From NCBI RefSeq assembly GCF_000374345.1, contig NZ_KB893990.1, positions 1 through 64,000 on the forward strand: a DNA stretch of 64,000 nt. The letters run 5' to 3'. Shown one piece after another: positions 26,556 through 35,681 of this stretch (position 1 is its first letter; every line of letters starts with the position of its first letter). The notes under the pieces are model-generated. The model had not been told where the DNA came from. It saw only the letters and a program-made list of their open reading frames with translations, and searched no databases. The translations under genes were made by a program, and so were the position numbers. Origin of the DNA: Heyndrickxia acidiproducens DSM 23148. Its GTDB lineage: Bacteria > Bacillota > Bacilli > Bacillales > Bacillaceae_C.

Positions 26556-27884
26556 TCACAACAGGTCAGCGGCAATCTGCGCCAGTTTTGAGCGTTCGCC
26601 TTTGACTAATTTGATGTGGCCGGCAACCGGCACTTCCTTAAATTTTTCAAGAACATAGGTCAGCCCGTTGTTATAAGCATCCAGATAAGGATGGTCAATC
26701 TGTTCCGGATCCCCCATTAAAACAATTTTGCTGTTTTCCCCCACGCGCGTTAAAATCGTCTTTACTTCATGTTTTGACAAATTTTGCGCTTCATCAATAA
26801 TAATATACTGTTCCGGAATACTGCGGCCGCGAATATAGGTCAGAGCTTCCACTTCAATTGAGCTGATGCCGGCCAGGATTCCATCAATTTCCCCGGTTTT
26901 TTTCGTATTGAATAAGTACTCAAGGTTATCGTAAATGGGCTGCATCCACGGCCTCAGCTTTTCCTGCTTTTCTCCGGGAAGATAGCCGATGTCTTTCCCG
27001 AATGGAACAATCGGGCGCGCCACCAGCAGTTTTTTGTAATGATGCATATCTTCCGTCTGCATCAGCCCGGCGGCCAGTGCGAGCAGCGTTTTTCCTGTTC
27101 CCGCTTTTCCAATCAGGGTAACAAGCGGAATGTCTTTTCTCAAAAGCAGTTCCATCGCCATCGTCTGCTGTACATTGCGCGGTCTGATCCCCCATACCGG
27201 ATCCTGGCTGTGCACCAGTTTCCGAACGGTTTTACCGGTTTGATCAACCATGCCGATTGCAGATGCGGAACTTCCAAGTGCATCTTTCATCAGCAGAAAC
27301 TGGTTCGGGTAAAAAGGGTGCCCGGCAATTTCGCTTAATGCCAGTTCATTCCGCTCGTAAAAATTTTTGAGCAGCTCACGGCTAATATATATATCGAACA
27401 GCCCTGTATAGATATGATCATCACTTACCACACGGTCATTCAAAAAGTCTTCCGCCGCAAGCCCGAGTGCATCTGCTTTTACCCGGACAAGCGCATCCTT
27501 GCTCACTAAGATAACCTGGCGCCCGTTTTCTTTCGTTTCTTCTTCTATTGATAAATTTTTGGCAACCGCTAATATCCGGTTGTCATTCGTTTTTTCCACA
27601 AAAATATCCTGCAGCTGCTGGAATGAGCGGTGGTTCAGCTCAATGCGCAGCACCCCCCCGTTTTCGAGCGGGATTTTTTCATGCAGCTTGCCGGACTGCC
27701 TGAAGCTGTCCATTAATTTTGATACCTGGCGTGCATTCCTCCCCACCTCATCCATATTTCTTTTCTTTGAATCCACTTCTTCGAGCACTACTGCCGGAAT
27801 GACAATCTCATTATCCTCAAAAGAAAAAATTGCATAAGGATCCTGGAGCAATACATTCGTATCTAAGACGTAAATTTTCTTCAA
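26556..27884 (-). CDS. ylaK: PhoH-family ATPase with N-terminal PIN domain (YlaK)
   Basis: 442 residues. A PIN ribonuclease-like domain (about 3-135; IYVLDTNVLLQDPYAIFSF, with the acidic Asp-x-Asn start) is followed by a PhoH domain with P-loop GKAGTGKT and Walker B IIDEAQN. PIN-PhoH proteins are ATP-dependent RNA-acting enzymes. The start is TTG 27884 behind AGGAGGCG; it gives MKKIYVLDTN, matching B. subtilis YlaK. The ATG at 27905 lies upstream of the ribosome site. Confidence 0.93.
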   Translation of the reverse strand: MKKIYVLDTNVLLQDPYAIFSFEDNEIVIPAVVLEEVDSKKRNMDEVGRNARQVSKLMDSFRQSGKLHEKIPLENGGVLRIELNHRSFQQLQDIFVEKTNDNRILAVAKNLSIEEETKENGRQVILVSKDALVRVKADALGLAAEDFLNDRVVSDDHIYTGLFDIYISRELLKNFYERNELALSEIAGHPFYPNQFLLMKDALGSSASAIGMVDQTGKTVRKLVHSQDPVWGIRPRNVQQTMAMELLLRKDIPLVTLIGKAGTGKTLLALAAGLMQTEDMHHYKKLLVARPIVPFGKDIGYLPGEKQEKLRPWMQPIYDNLEYLFNTKKTGEIDGILAGISSIEVEALTYIRGRSIPEQYIIIDEAQNLSKHEVKTILTRVGENSKIVLMGDPEQIDHPYLDAYNNGLTYVLEKFKEVPVAGHIKLVKGERSKLAQIAADLL

Positions 27885-28052
27885 CCCGACGCCTCCTGCT
27901 TCCATTGGATTATTTTATATTAAGTTATGTGGGGGTGTTGTTACCTGTTCGTCATTCGTTTCGGACAAAGACCGGCACTGCTAAAATATATGTACAAATC
28001 GCTCAATTTAGAAGATCATCCGCCTGATTATGCAGAGGAACCTTTAAATAAT

Positions 28053-28084
28053 AAAAAGCACTTCCGCAATGGAAGTGCTTTTTA
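28053..28084. terminator. terminator of ylaH
   Basis: AAAAAGCACTTCC-gcaat-GGAAGTGCTTTTT, a perfect 13 bp stem directly after the ylaH stop. Confidence 0.85.
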
Positions 28085-28088
28085 TTGT

Positions 28089-28421
28089 TTAAAGTGTAAA
28101 ACGCCCGTCTTTTTTCGCCTTTTTGCTTTGCAGGAGCCGGAATTTGTATATCGCAAGCACAACGGCTGCGGCAAAGAGCGCCTCTGCAACCGGCAGAAAG
28201 ATGGCAAAAAAAGTAAGAAGCGTACAGCCGAGCAAAAGTAAGGCATAGATGACGGCAGCTTTTAAAACCGGCAGTTTTCTTGCAAAACCAAGCTGATAAA
28301 CGATAAAGCATAAAATGACAATCGTACCATACAAAAGCCACATGCCCAAATCGTGGTTTTGATCGACATTAAACCATTTTGCAAACAAAGAAAGATGGTC
28401 ATGAACCGCTTGATCTGTCAT
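28089..28421 (-). CDS. ylaH: YlaH-like membrane protein
   Basis: 110 residues with three hydrophobic segments (about 27-46, 51-72, 74-92) and a basic C-terminus, as in the YlaH-like family of unknown function. CAAAGGGGATAG precedes the ATG. It lies 75 bp after typA in the same direction. B. subtilis ylaI and ylaJ, which follow ylaH there, are missing. Confidence 0.9.
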   Translation of the reverse strand: MTDQAVHDHLSLFAKWFNVDQNHDLGMWLLYGTIVILCFIVYQLGFARKLPVLKAAVIYALLLLGCTLLTFFAIFLPVAEALFAAAVVLAIYKFRLLQSKKAKKDGRFTL

Positions 28422-28494
28422 CTTCTATCCCCTTTGCCCCGTATTTTATGTAAAGAACAGGGGCTTCATTCCCCGTTCTTTACTCACCAATCGG

Positions 28495-30333
28495 TCAGCC
28501 GGAAACTTTTTGCCGTTTGGCCATTTTTTCACGTTCACTCTTGTTGAGAATCTTTTTGCGCAAACGGACGGACTGAGGTGTTACTTCACAGTATTCATCA
28601 TCGTTCAGGTATTCAAGTGATTCCTCAAGCGACAATATTCTTGGTTTCTTGATGACGGATGTCTGGTCTTTTGTTGCTGAACGGACATTCGTCGCGTGTT
28701 TGGTTTTTGTAATGTTTACTGCTATATCATTTTCACGGGAATTTTCACCAACGATCATGCCTTCATATATTTCGGTGCCCGGTTCAACGAATAAGGTGCC
28801 GCGGTCTTCAACTTGCATCATACCATATGTGGAGGCTTTACCGGTTTCCATCGATACAAGTACACCATTTCGGCGCCCGCCGACACGGCCGCTTTGCAAC
28901 GGCTGATAAGAATCAAACGTATGGTTAATAATGCCGTAGCCTCTCGTTAAAGTCATGAATTCTGTTGAATACCCGATCAAGCCGCGTGCAGGCACGTTAA
29001 AGATCAGGCGGACCTGCCCATTGCCATTATTGATCATATCCAGCATTTCACCTTTACGGGAGCCAAGCGATTCAATAATGGCGCCGGTGTGTTCTTCCGG
29101 GGAATCGATTTGGACGCGTTCCACCGGCTCGCATTTCACACCGTCGATTTCTTTAATAATTACCTGCGGCTTGGAGACTTGCAATTCAAATCCTTCACGG
29201 CGCATATTTTCAATTAAGATGGATAAGTGCAATTCCCCGCGCCCGGAAACAATCCATGCATCCGGCGTGTCCGTATTTTCAACGCGCAAGCTGACATCTG
29301 TATGCAGCTGGGAGAGCAATCTTTCTTCAATTTTCCGTGCTGTAACAAATTTTCCTTCGCGGCCTGCAAACGGGCTGTTGTTCACAAGGAAAGTCATTTG
29401 TAAGGTCGGCTCGTCAATACGCAGCGGCTTCAATGCTTCCTGATGTTCAATCGGGCAGACCGTTTCGCCGACATTGATGTCTTCCATGCCGGATACCGCA
29501 ATCAAATCCCCGGCATAGGCTTCCTGGATTTCTACACGCTTCAAACCGAAGAAACCAAAAATTTTCGTGACACGGAATTGCTTGACACTGCCGTCCAATT
29601 TCATTAATGCAACCTGCTGGCCGACATGCATTTTTCCGCGGAATACACGCCCGATGCCGATCCGGCCGACATAGTCGTTGTAATCGAGCAATGCGACCTG
29701 GAATTGCAGCGGTTCTTCGCGGTTGTCTACCGGTGCCGGGATATGCTCGATAATCGTATCGAATAACACTTTCATATTGGCTTCCTGTTTTGAAGGGTCC
29801 GGTTCAAGGCTTGCCGTCCCGTTAATGGCCGATGCATAAACAACCGGGAATTCCAGTTGGTCATCATTGGCATCCAATTCAATAAATAACTCAAGGACTT
29901 CATCGACGACTTCCTGCGGGCGGGCAAAGTCGCGGTCAATTTTATTCACAACAACGATCGGGGTAAGATTCTGCTCCAAAGCTTTTTTCAAAACAAAACG
30001 TGTCTGTGGCATACAGCCTTCATAGGCGTCTACGACAAGCAGAACCCCATCCACCATCTTCATAATCCGTTCCACTTCGCCGCCGAAGTCAGCGTGTCCC
30101 GGAGTGTCCAAAATGTTGATTTTTTTATCTTTATAATGAACTGCCGTATTCTTGGCAAGGATAGTGATCCCTCTTTCACGTTCCAAATCATTGGAATCCA
30201 TGGCACGCTCTTCAACATGTTCATTCGTGCGGAAAGTACCGGATTGCTTGAGCAGCTGGTCGACTAAGGTTGTTTTTCCATGGTCAACGTGAGCAATAAT
30301 GGCGATATTACGTAAATCTTCTCTTCTTTTCAA
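28495..30333 (-). CDS. typA: translational GTPase TypA/BipA
   Basis: 612 residues, identical in length to B. subtilis BipA as I recall it. G-domain motifs are AHVDHGKTT (P-loop), [13 protein letters not shown] and NKID, followed by EF-G-like domains III and V and the BipA-specific C-terminus. It binds 70S ribosomes and assists 50S assembly and stress adaptation. The start is TTG 30333, eight bases past AGGAGG; upstream in-frame codons lie across that site. Confidence 0.96.
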   Translation of the reverse strand: MKRREDLRNIAIIAHVDHGKTTLVDQLLKQSGTFRTNEHVEERAMDSNDLERERGITILAKNTAVHYKDKKINILDTPGHADFGGEVERIMKMVDGVLLVVDAYEGCMPQTRFVLKKALEQNLTPIVVVNKIDRDFARPQEVVDEVLELFIELDANDDQLEFPVVYASAINGTASLEPDPSKQEANMKVLFDTIIEHIPAPVDNREEPLQFQVALLDYNDYVGRIGIGRVFRGKMHVGQQVALMKLDGSVKQFRVTKIFGFFGLKRVEIQEAYAGDLIAVSGMEDINVGETVCPIEHQEALKPLRIDEPTLQMTFLVNNSPFAGREGKFVTARKIEERLLSQLHTDVSLRVENTDTPDAWIVSGRGELHLSILIENMRREGFELQVSKPQVIIKEIDGVKCEPVERVQIDSPEEHTGAIIESLGSRKGEMLDMINNGNGQVRLIFNVPARGLIGYSTEFMTLTRGYGIINHTFDSYQPLQSGRVGGRRNGVLVSMETGKASTYGMMQVEDRGTLFVEPGTEIYEGMIVGENSRENDIAVNITKTKHATNVRSATKDQTSVIKKPRILSLEESLEYLNDDEYCEVTPQSVRLRKKILNKSEREKMAKRQKVSG

Positions 30334-30456
30334 AAAAATTTCCTCCTGCCTAAACACGAATCTTAGTTAGTATATATCCTTAACTGAATTATTATAACAC
30401 AATGGCTGGCATTGTTAAAAGTTTTTCGGTAAAATGGTAGTGAGGGAGGCGTAAAA

Positions 30457-30642
30457 ATGCGGGAAATCAAGTGGGTATTTGTGTTCTTTTCACTCGCCGC
30501 TTTTCTATCCATGTGCGGCATCGGCGTAGCAATCGGCGCCCAAAATGTGATCGGTATTTTAACATGCACCGTGCTGCTGATTTTAATTATGGGCTTTGGT
30601 TTTAAAAAGAAAAAGAAAATGCGGGAGGAAGGGAGACTGTAA
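30457..30642 (+). CDS. ylaF: YlaF family small membrane protein (DUF5325)
   Basis: 61 residues with two membrane spans (about 6-27 and 29-48) and a basic tail FKKKKKMREEG. Its family is conserved next to typA; function unknown. GAGGGAGGCG precedes the ATG. Confidence 0.87.
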   Translation: MREIKWVFVFFSLAAFLSMCGIGVAIGAQNVIGILTCTVLLILIMGFGFKKKKKMREEGRL

Positions 30643-30661
30643 GCTTTCTCCCTCTTTTTTA
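30629..30661 (+). terminator. terminator of ylaF
   Basis: GGGAGA pairs with TCTCCC and is followed by CTTTTTT; the left arm overlaps the last ylaF codons. Confidence 0.65.
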
Positions 30662-30690
30662 TGATGCAGCCCGCCGCACTTTAAACCTGC

Positions 30691-31485
30691 TTACGATTCC
30701 GGTGCATACCGTCTTAAAATGGTTTCGTGCAGCTGCGGCTTGCTGGCAAACACCGAGCTGTTTTCAAGGATATTGAGCGGCTTTCCGTAAATATCTGTGA
30801 CAATGCCGCCCACTTCTTCGATCAGGATTTTTCCAGCGGCAAAGTCCCAGGGCGACAGCTGCATGGTCATATACGCATCAAGCCGGCCGGCAGCCACATA
30901 AGCCATTTCAAGCGCCGCAGACCCGTAACTTCTTGTTGCGCGCACATCCCTTACCAGTTCCGCCAGTTTCGAAGGGGCCATTTTCCGGTTTGACACTACA
31001 TATGTCGGGTTTAAAGCAAGGATCGTATCTTCCAATCGGTTTTCTTTCAGCTTCGGCAGCGGGATCCCGTTGAAGTAAGCACCCTTTCCCGCCCGAGCGG
31101 AGTACAGTTCCTGATGCACGACATCATATATATAACCAAGCTTCCCAATCCCGTCCTCATAAACGCCGATTGAAATCATAAAATTCCGCTTCTGATGGAC
31201 AAAATTCACCGTGCCGTCAATCGGATCCAAAATCCAAATCACGCCCCCGGCATCTTTTATCTCTTCCCCAAACCCTTCTTCACCCAAAATCCGGTGCTCC
31301 GGAAAGGTTGTACGAATTTTACGGATAAGAAATTGTTCTGTCTCTTTGTCAATGTTTGTTACAAGATCATTCCGGTCTGATTTGGTCTCAATAACAAGCG
31401 GAGATTCAAATGATTCAATGATCCGGTCCCCTGCTTCCCTGATCCACTGTCGTACATATGTATCCATTTCTTTCCACAAATCCAT
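30691..31485 (-). CDS. suhB: inositol monophosphatase family protein (SuhB/YktC)
   Basis: 264 residues with the metal-binding motif WILDPIDGTVNF (from about 82) and the second motif SPWDFAAGKILIEEVGG. These make a Mg-dependent phosphatase of the IMPase fold; B. subtilis YktC acts on inositol monophosphate in vitro. The start ATG 31485 follows GGAGGGC; five upstream in-frame codons contain the site. Followed leftwards by ylaF on the other strand. Confidence 0.92.
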   Translation of the reverse strand: MDLWKEMDTYVRQWIREAGDRIIESFESPLVIETKSDRNDLVTNIDKETEQFLIRKIRTTFPEHRILGEEGFGEEIKDAGGVIWILDPIDGTVNFVHQKRNFMISIGVYEDGIGKLGYIYDVVHQELYSARAGKGAYFNGIPLPKLKENRLEDTILALNPTYVVSNRKMAPSKLAELVRDVRATRSYGSAALEMAYVAAGRLDAYMTMQLSPWDFAAGKILIEEVGGIVTDIYGKPLNILENSSVFASKPQLHETILRRYAPES

Positions 31486-31647
31486 ACTCGGGCCCTCCAT
31501 CGTGTAAACGATTCATTTTCCCTTTAGCGTAAAGGAAAACGGCGTATTTTTCAAGTTTTCCGCCTTTTATCTTTCATAAAAACGAACCCCATCTGCATGT
31601 CATACAGGGAGTCCGCTAAACAGCAAAGTTATTTTCTCCATTTTGAA

Positions 31648-31842
31648 TTACATGGCCTTCATTTTCAATAATTCTTCGCGGATTTTTTGCAACTTTTTAA
31701 TGGACTTTCCTTTCAGTTCCTCATCTTTTAATTCCATTGCTTCATACAGCGTCGCCAGTTCATAGTCGAGTTCCATTCTTAATACGGCAATTCTCTTTTT
31801 TTCATAAGGCTTTCTTTTTGTCGTCCGGATCATTTGTTTCAT
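31648..31842 (-). CDS. ykzI: YkzI-like small protein
   Basis: A 64-residue highly charged protein (MKQMIRTTKRKPYEKKRIAV...), mostly Lys, Arg and Glu, predicted as two helices or a coiled coil. Position between yktB and suhB corresponds to ykzI of B. subtilis. Function unknown. GAGGATGTGGAGTGA precedes the ATG. Confidence 0.75.
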   Translation of the reverse strand: MKQMIRTTKRKPYEKKRIAVLRMELDYELATLYEAMELKDEELKGKSIKKLQKIREELLKMKAM

Positions 31843-32057
31843 TCACTCCACATCCTCTCGAAGTAATGATATGAATTTTCTGATATTATTTATATATATA
31901 TTATGTTGATTTCAGAATGATGTAACTAAATTGTGTGTATACCTATTTTTACCCCTGTGCTTTTATTTATTAAACATCCGGCCGGTATGGTAAAATAGAA
32001 ATACACTTGTTCGTGCCTGCATGCCTAATAAGTAAGATTATAAATTGAGGTGATAAA

Positions 32058-32678
32058 ATGGACATCCCTGCTTTCACTGATCAGGATTTTAATGTTTTCC
32101 ATATAGAAGGCCTTGACCCGAGGATGGAGCAATTAAAAAGCACCCTCCGTCCCAAACTGGAAGTGCTGGGGCAATATTTTTCATCCGTTTTGTCGGTGAT
32201 GACCGGCGATGAAATGTTTTACCATGTTGCCAAACACGCCCGCCGTACAAAAAACCCGCCGAATGACACCTGGGTAGCTTTTGCACGCAGCAAGCGCGGC
32301 TATAAGATGCTCCCCCACTTTCAAATCGGGCTGTGGCCAACCCATCTCTTCATTTGGGTTGCCGTTATCAATGAATGTCCGCAAAAAGCTGAAATCGGAA
32401 AGCGCCTTGAAAAAGAAGCCGGCCCGCTTTTGGAAAATATTCCGGGCCACTATGTCTGGTCTGATGATCATACAAAACCAGGCGCAACCCGCATGGATCA
32501 CATGGACAAACAAGATTTCAAAAACTTGTTCATCCGAATGCAGACGGTAAAGAAATCCGAAATGCTCTGCGGCTTGCAAATCCCAAAAGATGAAGCAGTC
32601 AAGATGAGCCCCGATGCTTTGGTAAAAACCATCGGGAATGTCTTTGTACATGTATTACCCTTATATAAAATGGCTTAA
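32058..32678 (+). CDS. yktB: UPF0637 protein YktB
   Basis: A 206-residue soluble protein of UPF0637/DUF1054 (FTDQDFNVFHIEGLDPRMEQ; LPHFQIGLWPTHLFIW). No activity is known. GAGGTGATAAA precedes the ATG. It converges on yktA with a shared strong terminator. Confidence 0.93.
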   Translation: MDIPAFTDQDFNVFHIEGLDPRMEQLKSTLRPKLEVLGQYFSSVLSVMTGDEMFYHVAKHARRTKNPPNDTWVAFARSKRGYKMLPHFQIGLWPTHLFIWVAVINECPQKAEIGKRLEKEAGPLLENIPGHYVWSDDHTKPGATRMDHMDKQDFKNLFIRMQTVKKSEMLCGLQIPKDEAVKMSPDALVKTIGNVFVHVLPLYKMA

Positions 32679-32702
32679 ACAGACTGCCTGTTTTCCATCT
32701 GC

Positions 32703-32742
32703 AAAAAGGCGCGCCCTGATTTTTCGGGCGCGCCTTTTTAAC
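32703..32742. terminator. bidirectional terminator yktB/yktA
   Basis: AAAAAGGCGCGCCC-tgatttttc-GGGCGCGCCTTTTT, a perfect 14 bp stem between convergent genes. Confidence 0.9.
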
Positions 32743-32756
32743 TTACAGCTGCGGAC

Positions 32757-33023
32757 TCACATTTTTATGACTGCATTTTTTTCTTCTTTCATTTTTTTCA
32801 CCGTGCGATAGGGGGAATAACCGCTTACTTCTTCAAATTGGCTGCAGTAATTCCGCTCGTCCGCTTTTCCGGGCACAATTTCTTTAAATCTGCGGTATCT
32901 GTCCATCAACAGTTCCCGCTGCACCCCTTTTTCATAAGCTTTCTCAACTGCTTCATAAAATCGAATCACGTCAACAATTTCCTCAGTGGACCAATCCATT
33001 GAAATCGGGTACTGGTACTCCAT
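32757..33023 (-). CDS. yktA: UPF0223 protein YktA
   Basis: An 88-residue helical protein ([20 protein letters not shown]...) of the UPF0223 family, function unknown. Full length. AAGGAAAAGCGGTGA precedes the ATG. Divergent from speA. Confidence 0.93.
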   Translation of the reverse strand: MEYQYPISMDWSTEEIVDVIRFYEAVEKAYEKGVQRELLMDRYRRFKEIVPGKADERNYCSQFEEVSGYSPYRTVKKMKEEKNAVIKM

Positions 33024-33266
33024 TGTATCACCGCTTTTCCTTCCAGTTATGCATGTAACGGTACTATTTTACACAATAATCCTCCGCCTGTTCAACCACC
33101 TGCTTAAAACGGATTTCTTGAAAAAATAAGCGCCATCTATAACCGGATAGCGGTTTTGCAAAAGTTTTGTTTCACATCTTTCGGAGGTCTATTTCTTCCA
33201 TCCGATTTTATCCGGTATCATTTTTTTCTTATGGCAGGTTTATTTTGCCTTCTCCTTGAAAAACTA

Positions 33267-33295
33267 TTTTCATTACCAGGCTGTAATGCTATAAT
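33267..33295 (+). promoter_or_regulatory. probable speA promoter
   Basis: TTTTCA (33267-33272), 17 bases, then a perfect TATAAT (33290-33295), about 50 bp before the speA start. The rest of the 325 bp yktA/speA gap is AT-rich without ORFs. Confidence 0.45.
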
Positions 33296-33348
33296 TTTTT
33301 TTGTTTTCATTACAGCATGCGAATACGAAAAAGAGGTGGAGAACACAA

Positions 33349-34818
33349 TTGTCACAATACGACACACCGTTATATACAGGCTTACTGAAACATATCGAAC
33401 AACATCCCGTCCAATTCCATATCCCCGGACATAAAACCGGAAACGGAATTGACCCCGATTTCCGCCGGTTCGTGGGGGATCATGTATTAAAAATGGATTT
33501 AATCAATATTGAACCACTAGATGATCTGCACCAGCCCCACGGCATGATCAAAGAAGCGCAGAAGCTTGCTGCTGAGGCGTTCGGAGCTGATTACACCTTT
33601 TTCTCTGTACAGGGAACAAGCGGTGCGATTATGACAATGGTGATGAGTGTTTGCGGACCCGGGGACAAAATAATCGTCCCCCGCAATGTCCACAAGTCCG
33701 TCATGTCGGCAATCGTATTTTCAGGCGCGATTCCGGTTTTCATCCATCCGGAAGTTGACCCGCGCTTGGGGATATCGCACGGCATCACGCCGGAATCCGT
33801 CTCTAAAGCGCTCAAGCAAAATCCTGATGCAAAAGCAGTACTTGTCATTAACCCGACATACTACGGGATTTCGGCGGACTTGAAAGGCATTGTTGAAATT
33901 GCCCATGCATACCGTATTCCCGTTCTGGTTGATGAAGCCCACGGCGTCCACATCCATTTTGATGATGAACTGCCATTATCCGCAATGCAGGCCGGCGCTG
34001 ATATGGCAGCGACAAGCGTCCATAAACTGGGCGGATCGTTAACACAAAGTTCAGTTTTAAATATAAAAGAAGGGCTTGTTTCAAAAAACCGCGTGCAAAG
34101 CATCTTCAGTATGCTGATGACAACATCCACTTCCTATATTTTACTGGCTTCCCTGGATGTTGCGCGCAAAAGGCTTGCAACAGAAGGAGCGCGGTTGATT
34201 AAGGAAACAACAAGGCTTGCACAGCTTACCCGCAAGCGCATCAATGCCATTGACCATCTTTACTGTGTCGGCAGTGAGATACTGGGCACAAAAGCTACCT
34301 ATGACTATGATCCGACGAAGCTGATCATCTCTGTCAAAGATCTTGGCATTACCGGGCATGATGCTGAAAAATGGCTGCGCGAAGCCCATCATATCGAAGT
34401 AGAGCTTTCGGATCTGTATAATATTCTCTGTATTGTCACGCCGGGTGATACCGAGACCGAACTGAATCTTTTGGTTTCCGCTTTACAGGAACTATCGGAT
34501 ACTTTTTCACATCTTTCCAATGAAGTGGATGTAAAGGTGCTGCTCCCTGACATTCCGCTGCTGGCCTTAACGCCACGGGATGCGTTTTACGCGGAAACTG
34601 AATCCATCCCGTTTTCGGAATCCGCCGGCAGAATTGTGGCCGAGTTTGTCATGGTCTATCCGCCGGGTATTCCAATCTTTATCCCGGGTGAGATCATAAC
34701 AAAGGAAAATCTGACTTATATTGAAACCAATATGGAAGCCGGGCTGCCTGTCCAGGGTCCGGAAGATGCATCCCTTCGAACTATAAAGGTCATCAAAGAA
34801 CACCGTGCCATCGAGTAA
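33349..34818 (+). CDS. speA: arginine decarboxylase (Orn/Lys/Arg decarboxylase class I, SpeA type)
   Basis: 489 residues, as B. subtilis SpeA (490). PLP-binding lysine is in TSVHKLGGSLTQSS and the aspartate partner in VLVDEAHGVH; FHIPGHKTGNG near the N-terminus is the family start. It converts arginine to agmatine for polyamine synthesis. Lysine cannot be excluded as substrate from sequence alone, but synteny favours arginine. The start is TTG 33349 behind GAGGTGGAG. The gene faces SR1, as in B. subtilis. Confidence 0.92.
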   Translation: MSQYDTPLYTGLLKHIEQHPVQFHIPGHKTGNGIDPDFRRFVGDHVLKMDLINIEPLDDLHQPHGMIKEAQKLAAEAFGADYTFFSVQGTSGAIMTMVMSVCGPGDKIIVPRNVHKSVMSAIVFSGAIPVFIHPEVDPRLGISHGITPESVSKALKQNPDAKAVLVINPTYYGISADLKGIVEIAHAYRIPVLVDEAHGVHIHFDDELPLSAMQAGADMAATSVHKLGGSLTQSSVLNIKEGLVSKNRVQSIFSMLMTTSTSYILLASLDVARKRLATEGARLIKETTRLAQLTRKRINAIDHLYCVGSEILGTKATYDYDPTKLIISVKDLGITGHDAEKWLREAHHIEVELSDLYNILCIVTPGDTETELNLLVSALQELSDTFSHLSNEVDVKVLLPDIPLLALTPRDAFYAETESIPFSESAGRIVAEFVMVYPPGIPIFIPGEIITKENLTYIETNMEAGLPVQGPEDASLRTIKVIKEHRAIE

Positions 34819-34830
34819 AAATATTGTTGA

Positions 34831-34878
34831 AACAGGCAGGGAGAAGTTGTCCGCTTCCCCTGCCTGTTTGTATTTTCG
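34831..34878 (+). terminator. terminator of speA
   Basis: AACAGGCAGGG pairs with CCCTGCCTGTT, followed by TGTATTTT. Confidence 0.75.
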
Positions 34879-34880
34879 GC

Positions 34881-35108
34881 AAAAAAAAAAGACGGCTAAC
34901 GGGTAGCCGAGAGAAAATGGACGCTCAGAGAATAGAACTAGCGGATTTCAGATACTGTTTGATCTTTTTCGTGCTGGCAGTGATCACATGTTGCATAAAG
35001 CACTGTCACTTTTTCTTCTTCTACATGATCAATGGTTGCATCACATGATTGGCAAACAATGGTACCCATCCATCAATTCCTCCCTTTTCCATGTTTGTAA
35101 CCGTTTCT
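34881..35108 (-). ncRNA. SR1 dual-function small RNA
   Basis: A ~228-base transcript unit runs from a clear promoter (start near 35108) to a terminator of CGGCTA/TAGCCG with a ten-base U run (34881-34909). It contains the sr1P ORF. B. subtilis SR1 lies in the same pdhD-speA gap, is about 205 nt, pairs with ahrC mRNA (activator of arginine catabolism) and also encodes SR1P. The identification rests on the peptide, the position and the operators; pairing with ahrC cannot be tested within this window. Confidence 0.85.
34938..35069 (-). CDS. sr1P: SR1P, GapA-binding small protein encoded by SR1
   Basis: 43 residues starting MGTIVCQSCDATIDH, with Cys pairs at 6/9 and 28/31 (CQSC, CDHC) that could hold zinc. 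B. subtilis SR1P begins MGTIVCQDCNEAI; it binds GapA and promotes its interaction with RNase J1. The RNase J1 gene rnjA is in this same window (42443-44110). The start ATG 35069 has GGGAGG nine bases upstream. The C-terminus QHEKDQTVSEIR differs from B. subtilis, the least conserved part. Confidence 0.9.
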   Translation of the reverse strand: MGTIVCQSCDATIDHVEEEKVTVLYATCDHCQHEKDQTVSEIR

Positions 35109-35109
35109 A
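35096..35109. promoter_or_regulatory. cre-like box at the SR1 transcription start
   Basis: TGTAACCGTTTCTA matches 12 of 14 positions of the CcpA cre consensus TGWAANCGNTNWCA and overlaps the predicted +1. Binding here would block SR1 transcription during growth on sugars. The match is imperfect in the right half. Confidence 0.45.
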
Positions 35110-35114
35110 TAATT

Positions 35115-35143
35115 ATATTAATACATCCTAAATGAAATTTCAA
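35115..35143 (-). promoter_or_regulatory. SR1 sigma-A promoter
   Basis: TTGAAA (35143-35138), 17-base spacer, TAATAT (35120-35115), read leftwards; the start would fall near 35108, 39 bases before the sr1P ATG. Confidence 0.75.
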
Positions 35144-35151
35144 GGATTTTC

Positions 35152-35180
35152 GTATAACATATTATAAAAATATGTTATAC
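35152..35180. promoter_or_regulatory. CcpN operator palindrome upstream of SR1
   Basis: GTATAACATA and TATGTTATAC form a perfect 10+10 bp inverted repeat with a nine-base spacer, ending nine bases above the SR1 -35 box. TATGTTATACA fits the CcpN consensus TRTGHYATAYW, as I remember it, at every position; the other arm fits all but the last. CcpN represses SR1 in B. subtilis under glycolytic conditions. The site could also serve the rightward gene at 35361. Confidence 0.7.
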
Positions 35181-35360
35181 AGTTGAAAAGGGAACCAAAA
35201 GCGCCCTCCGCATTTCATGGGGACAATTTTTTATCCCGCTTGGACAATTTTTTCATGGATTGGTTTAAAAGCAGAAGATGGCGAGCATATACTGGATATA
35301 GGCGCATCGATCCATTCATATCTGCGCATTTAAAATCAGGTAAAAAATCCGGGTGGGACA

Positions 35361-35600
35361 ATGAAAATTTATGCGGCATTCTTATTTCAGATTATGATAT
35401 GGAGCTTTTTTACACTCGCGGAATGGCTTTCGCAGCGGGATCCGTTCATCTTTAAAATGGCCATGTTTATCGTGTTTTTTTACCTTGCTTTTTTATTGGC
35501 AAAGCATCTGATTAAATCCGTGCGCATCACACTTCTCGTTACCGTAATGAGCCTGGCTGCCCACGGGCTTCTGCAACTGCTGCTGGGCGGAATTTTTTAA
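35361..35600 (+). CDS. small hydrophobic membrane protein, unknown
   Basis: 79 residues with two or three membrane spans (YAAFLFQIMIWSFFTLAEWL, MAMFIVFFYLAFLLAKHLI, ITLLVTVMSLAAHGLLQLLL). I do not recognise a family. GGGTGGGA precedes the ATG. It sits between SR1 and pdhD, where B. subtilis carries a different small gene (slp, a lipoprotein). No strong promoter is visible apart from the region around the CcpN palindrome. Confidence 0.6.
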   Translation: MKIYAAFLFQIMIWSFFTLAEWLSQRDPFIFKMAMFIVFFYLAFLLAKHLIKSVRITLLVTVMSLAAHGLLQLLLGGIF

Positions 35601-35604
35601 GCGG

Positions 35605-35660
35605 GATAAAAAAAAAAGGCTGGCGATGCACGGGGTTGTAAGACCGTGCACCGCCAAACC
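35605..35660 (-). terminator. terminator of the pdh operon
   Basis: GGCTGGCGATGCACGG pairs with CCGTGCACCGCCAAACC and reads leftwards into a long T run; it lies just beyond the pdhD stop. Confidence 0.8.
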
Positions 35661-35681
35661 TCTGAAACTGTAAAGCTATTT

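Noticed and set aside
27927-28241. 104-codon rightward frame between phoH and ylaH
   Set aside because: Passes through the ylaH terminator and into ylaH antisense; no family resemblance, although a GGGGGTG lies near its start.
35183-35455. 90-codon rightward frame upstream of the small membrane protein
   Set aside because: TTG start inside a promoter-like region, no ribosome site, and it overlaps the better-supported gene at 35361 in another frame.
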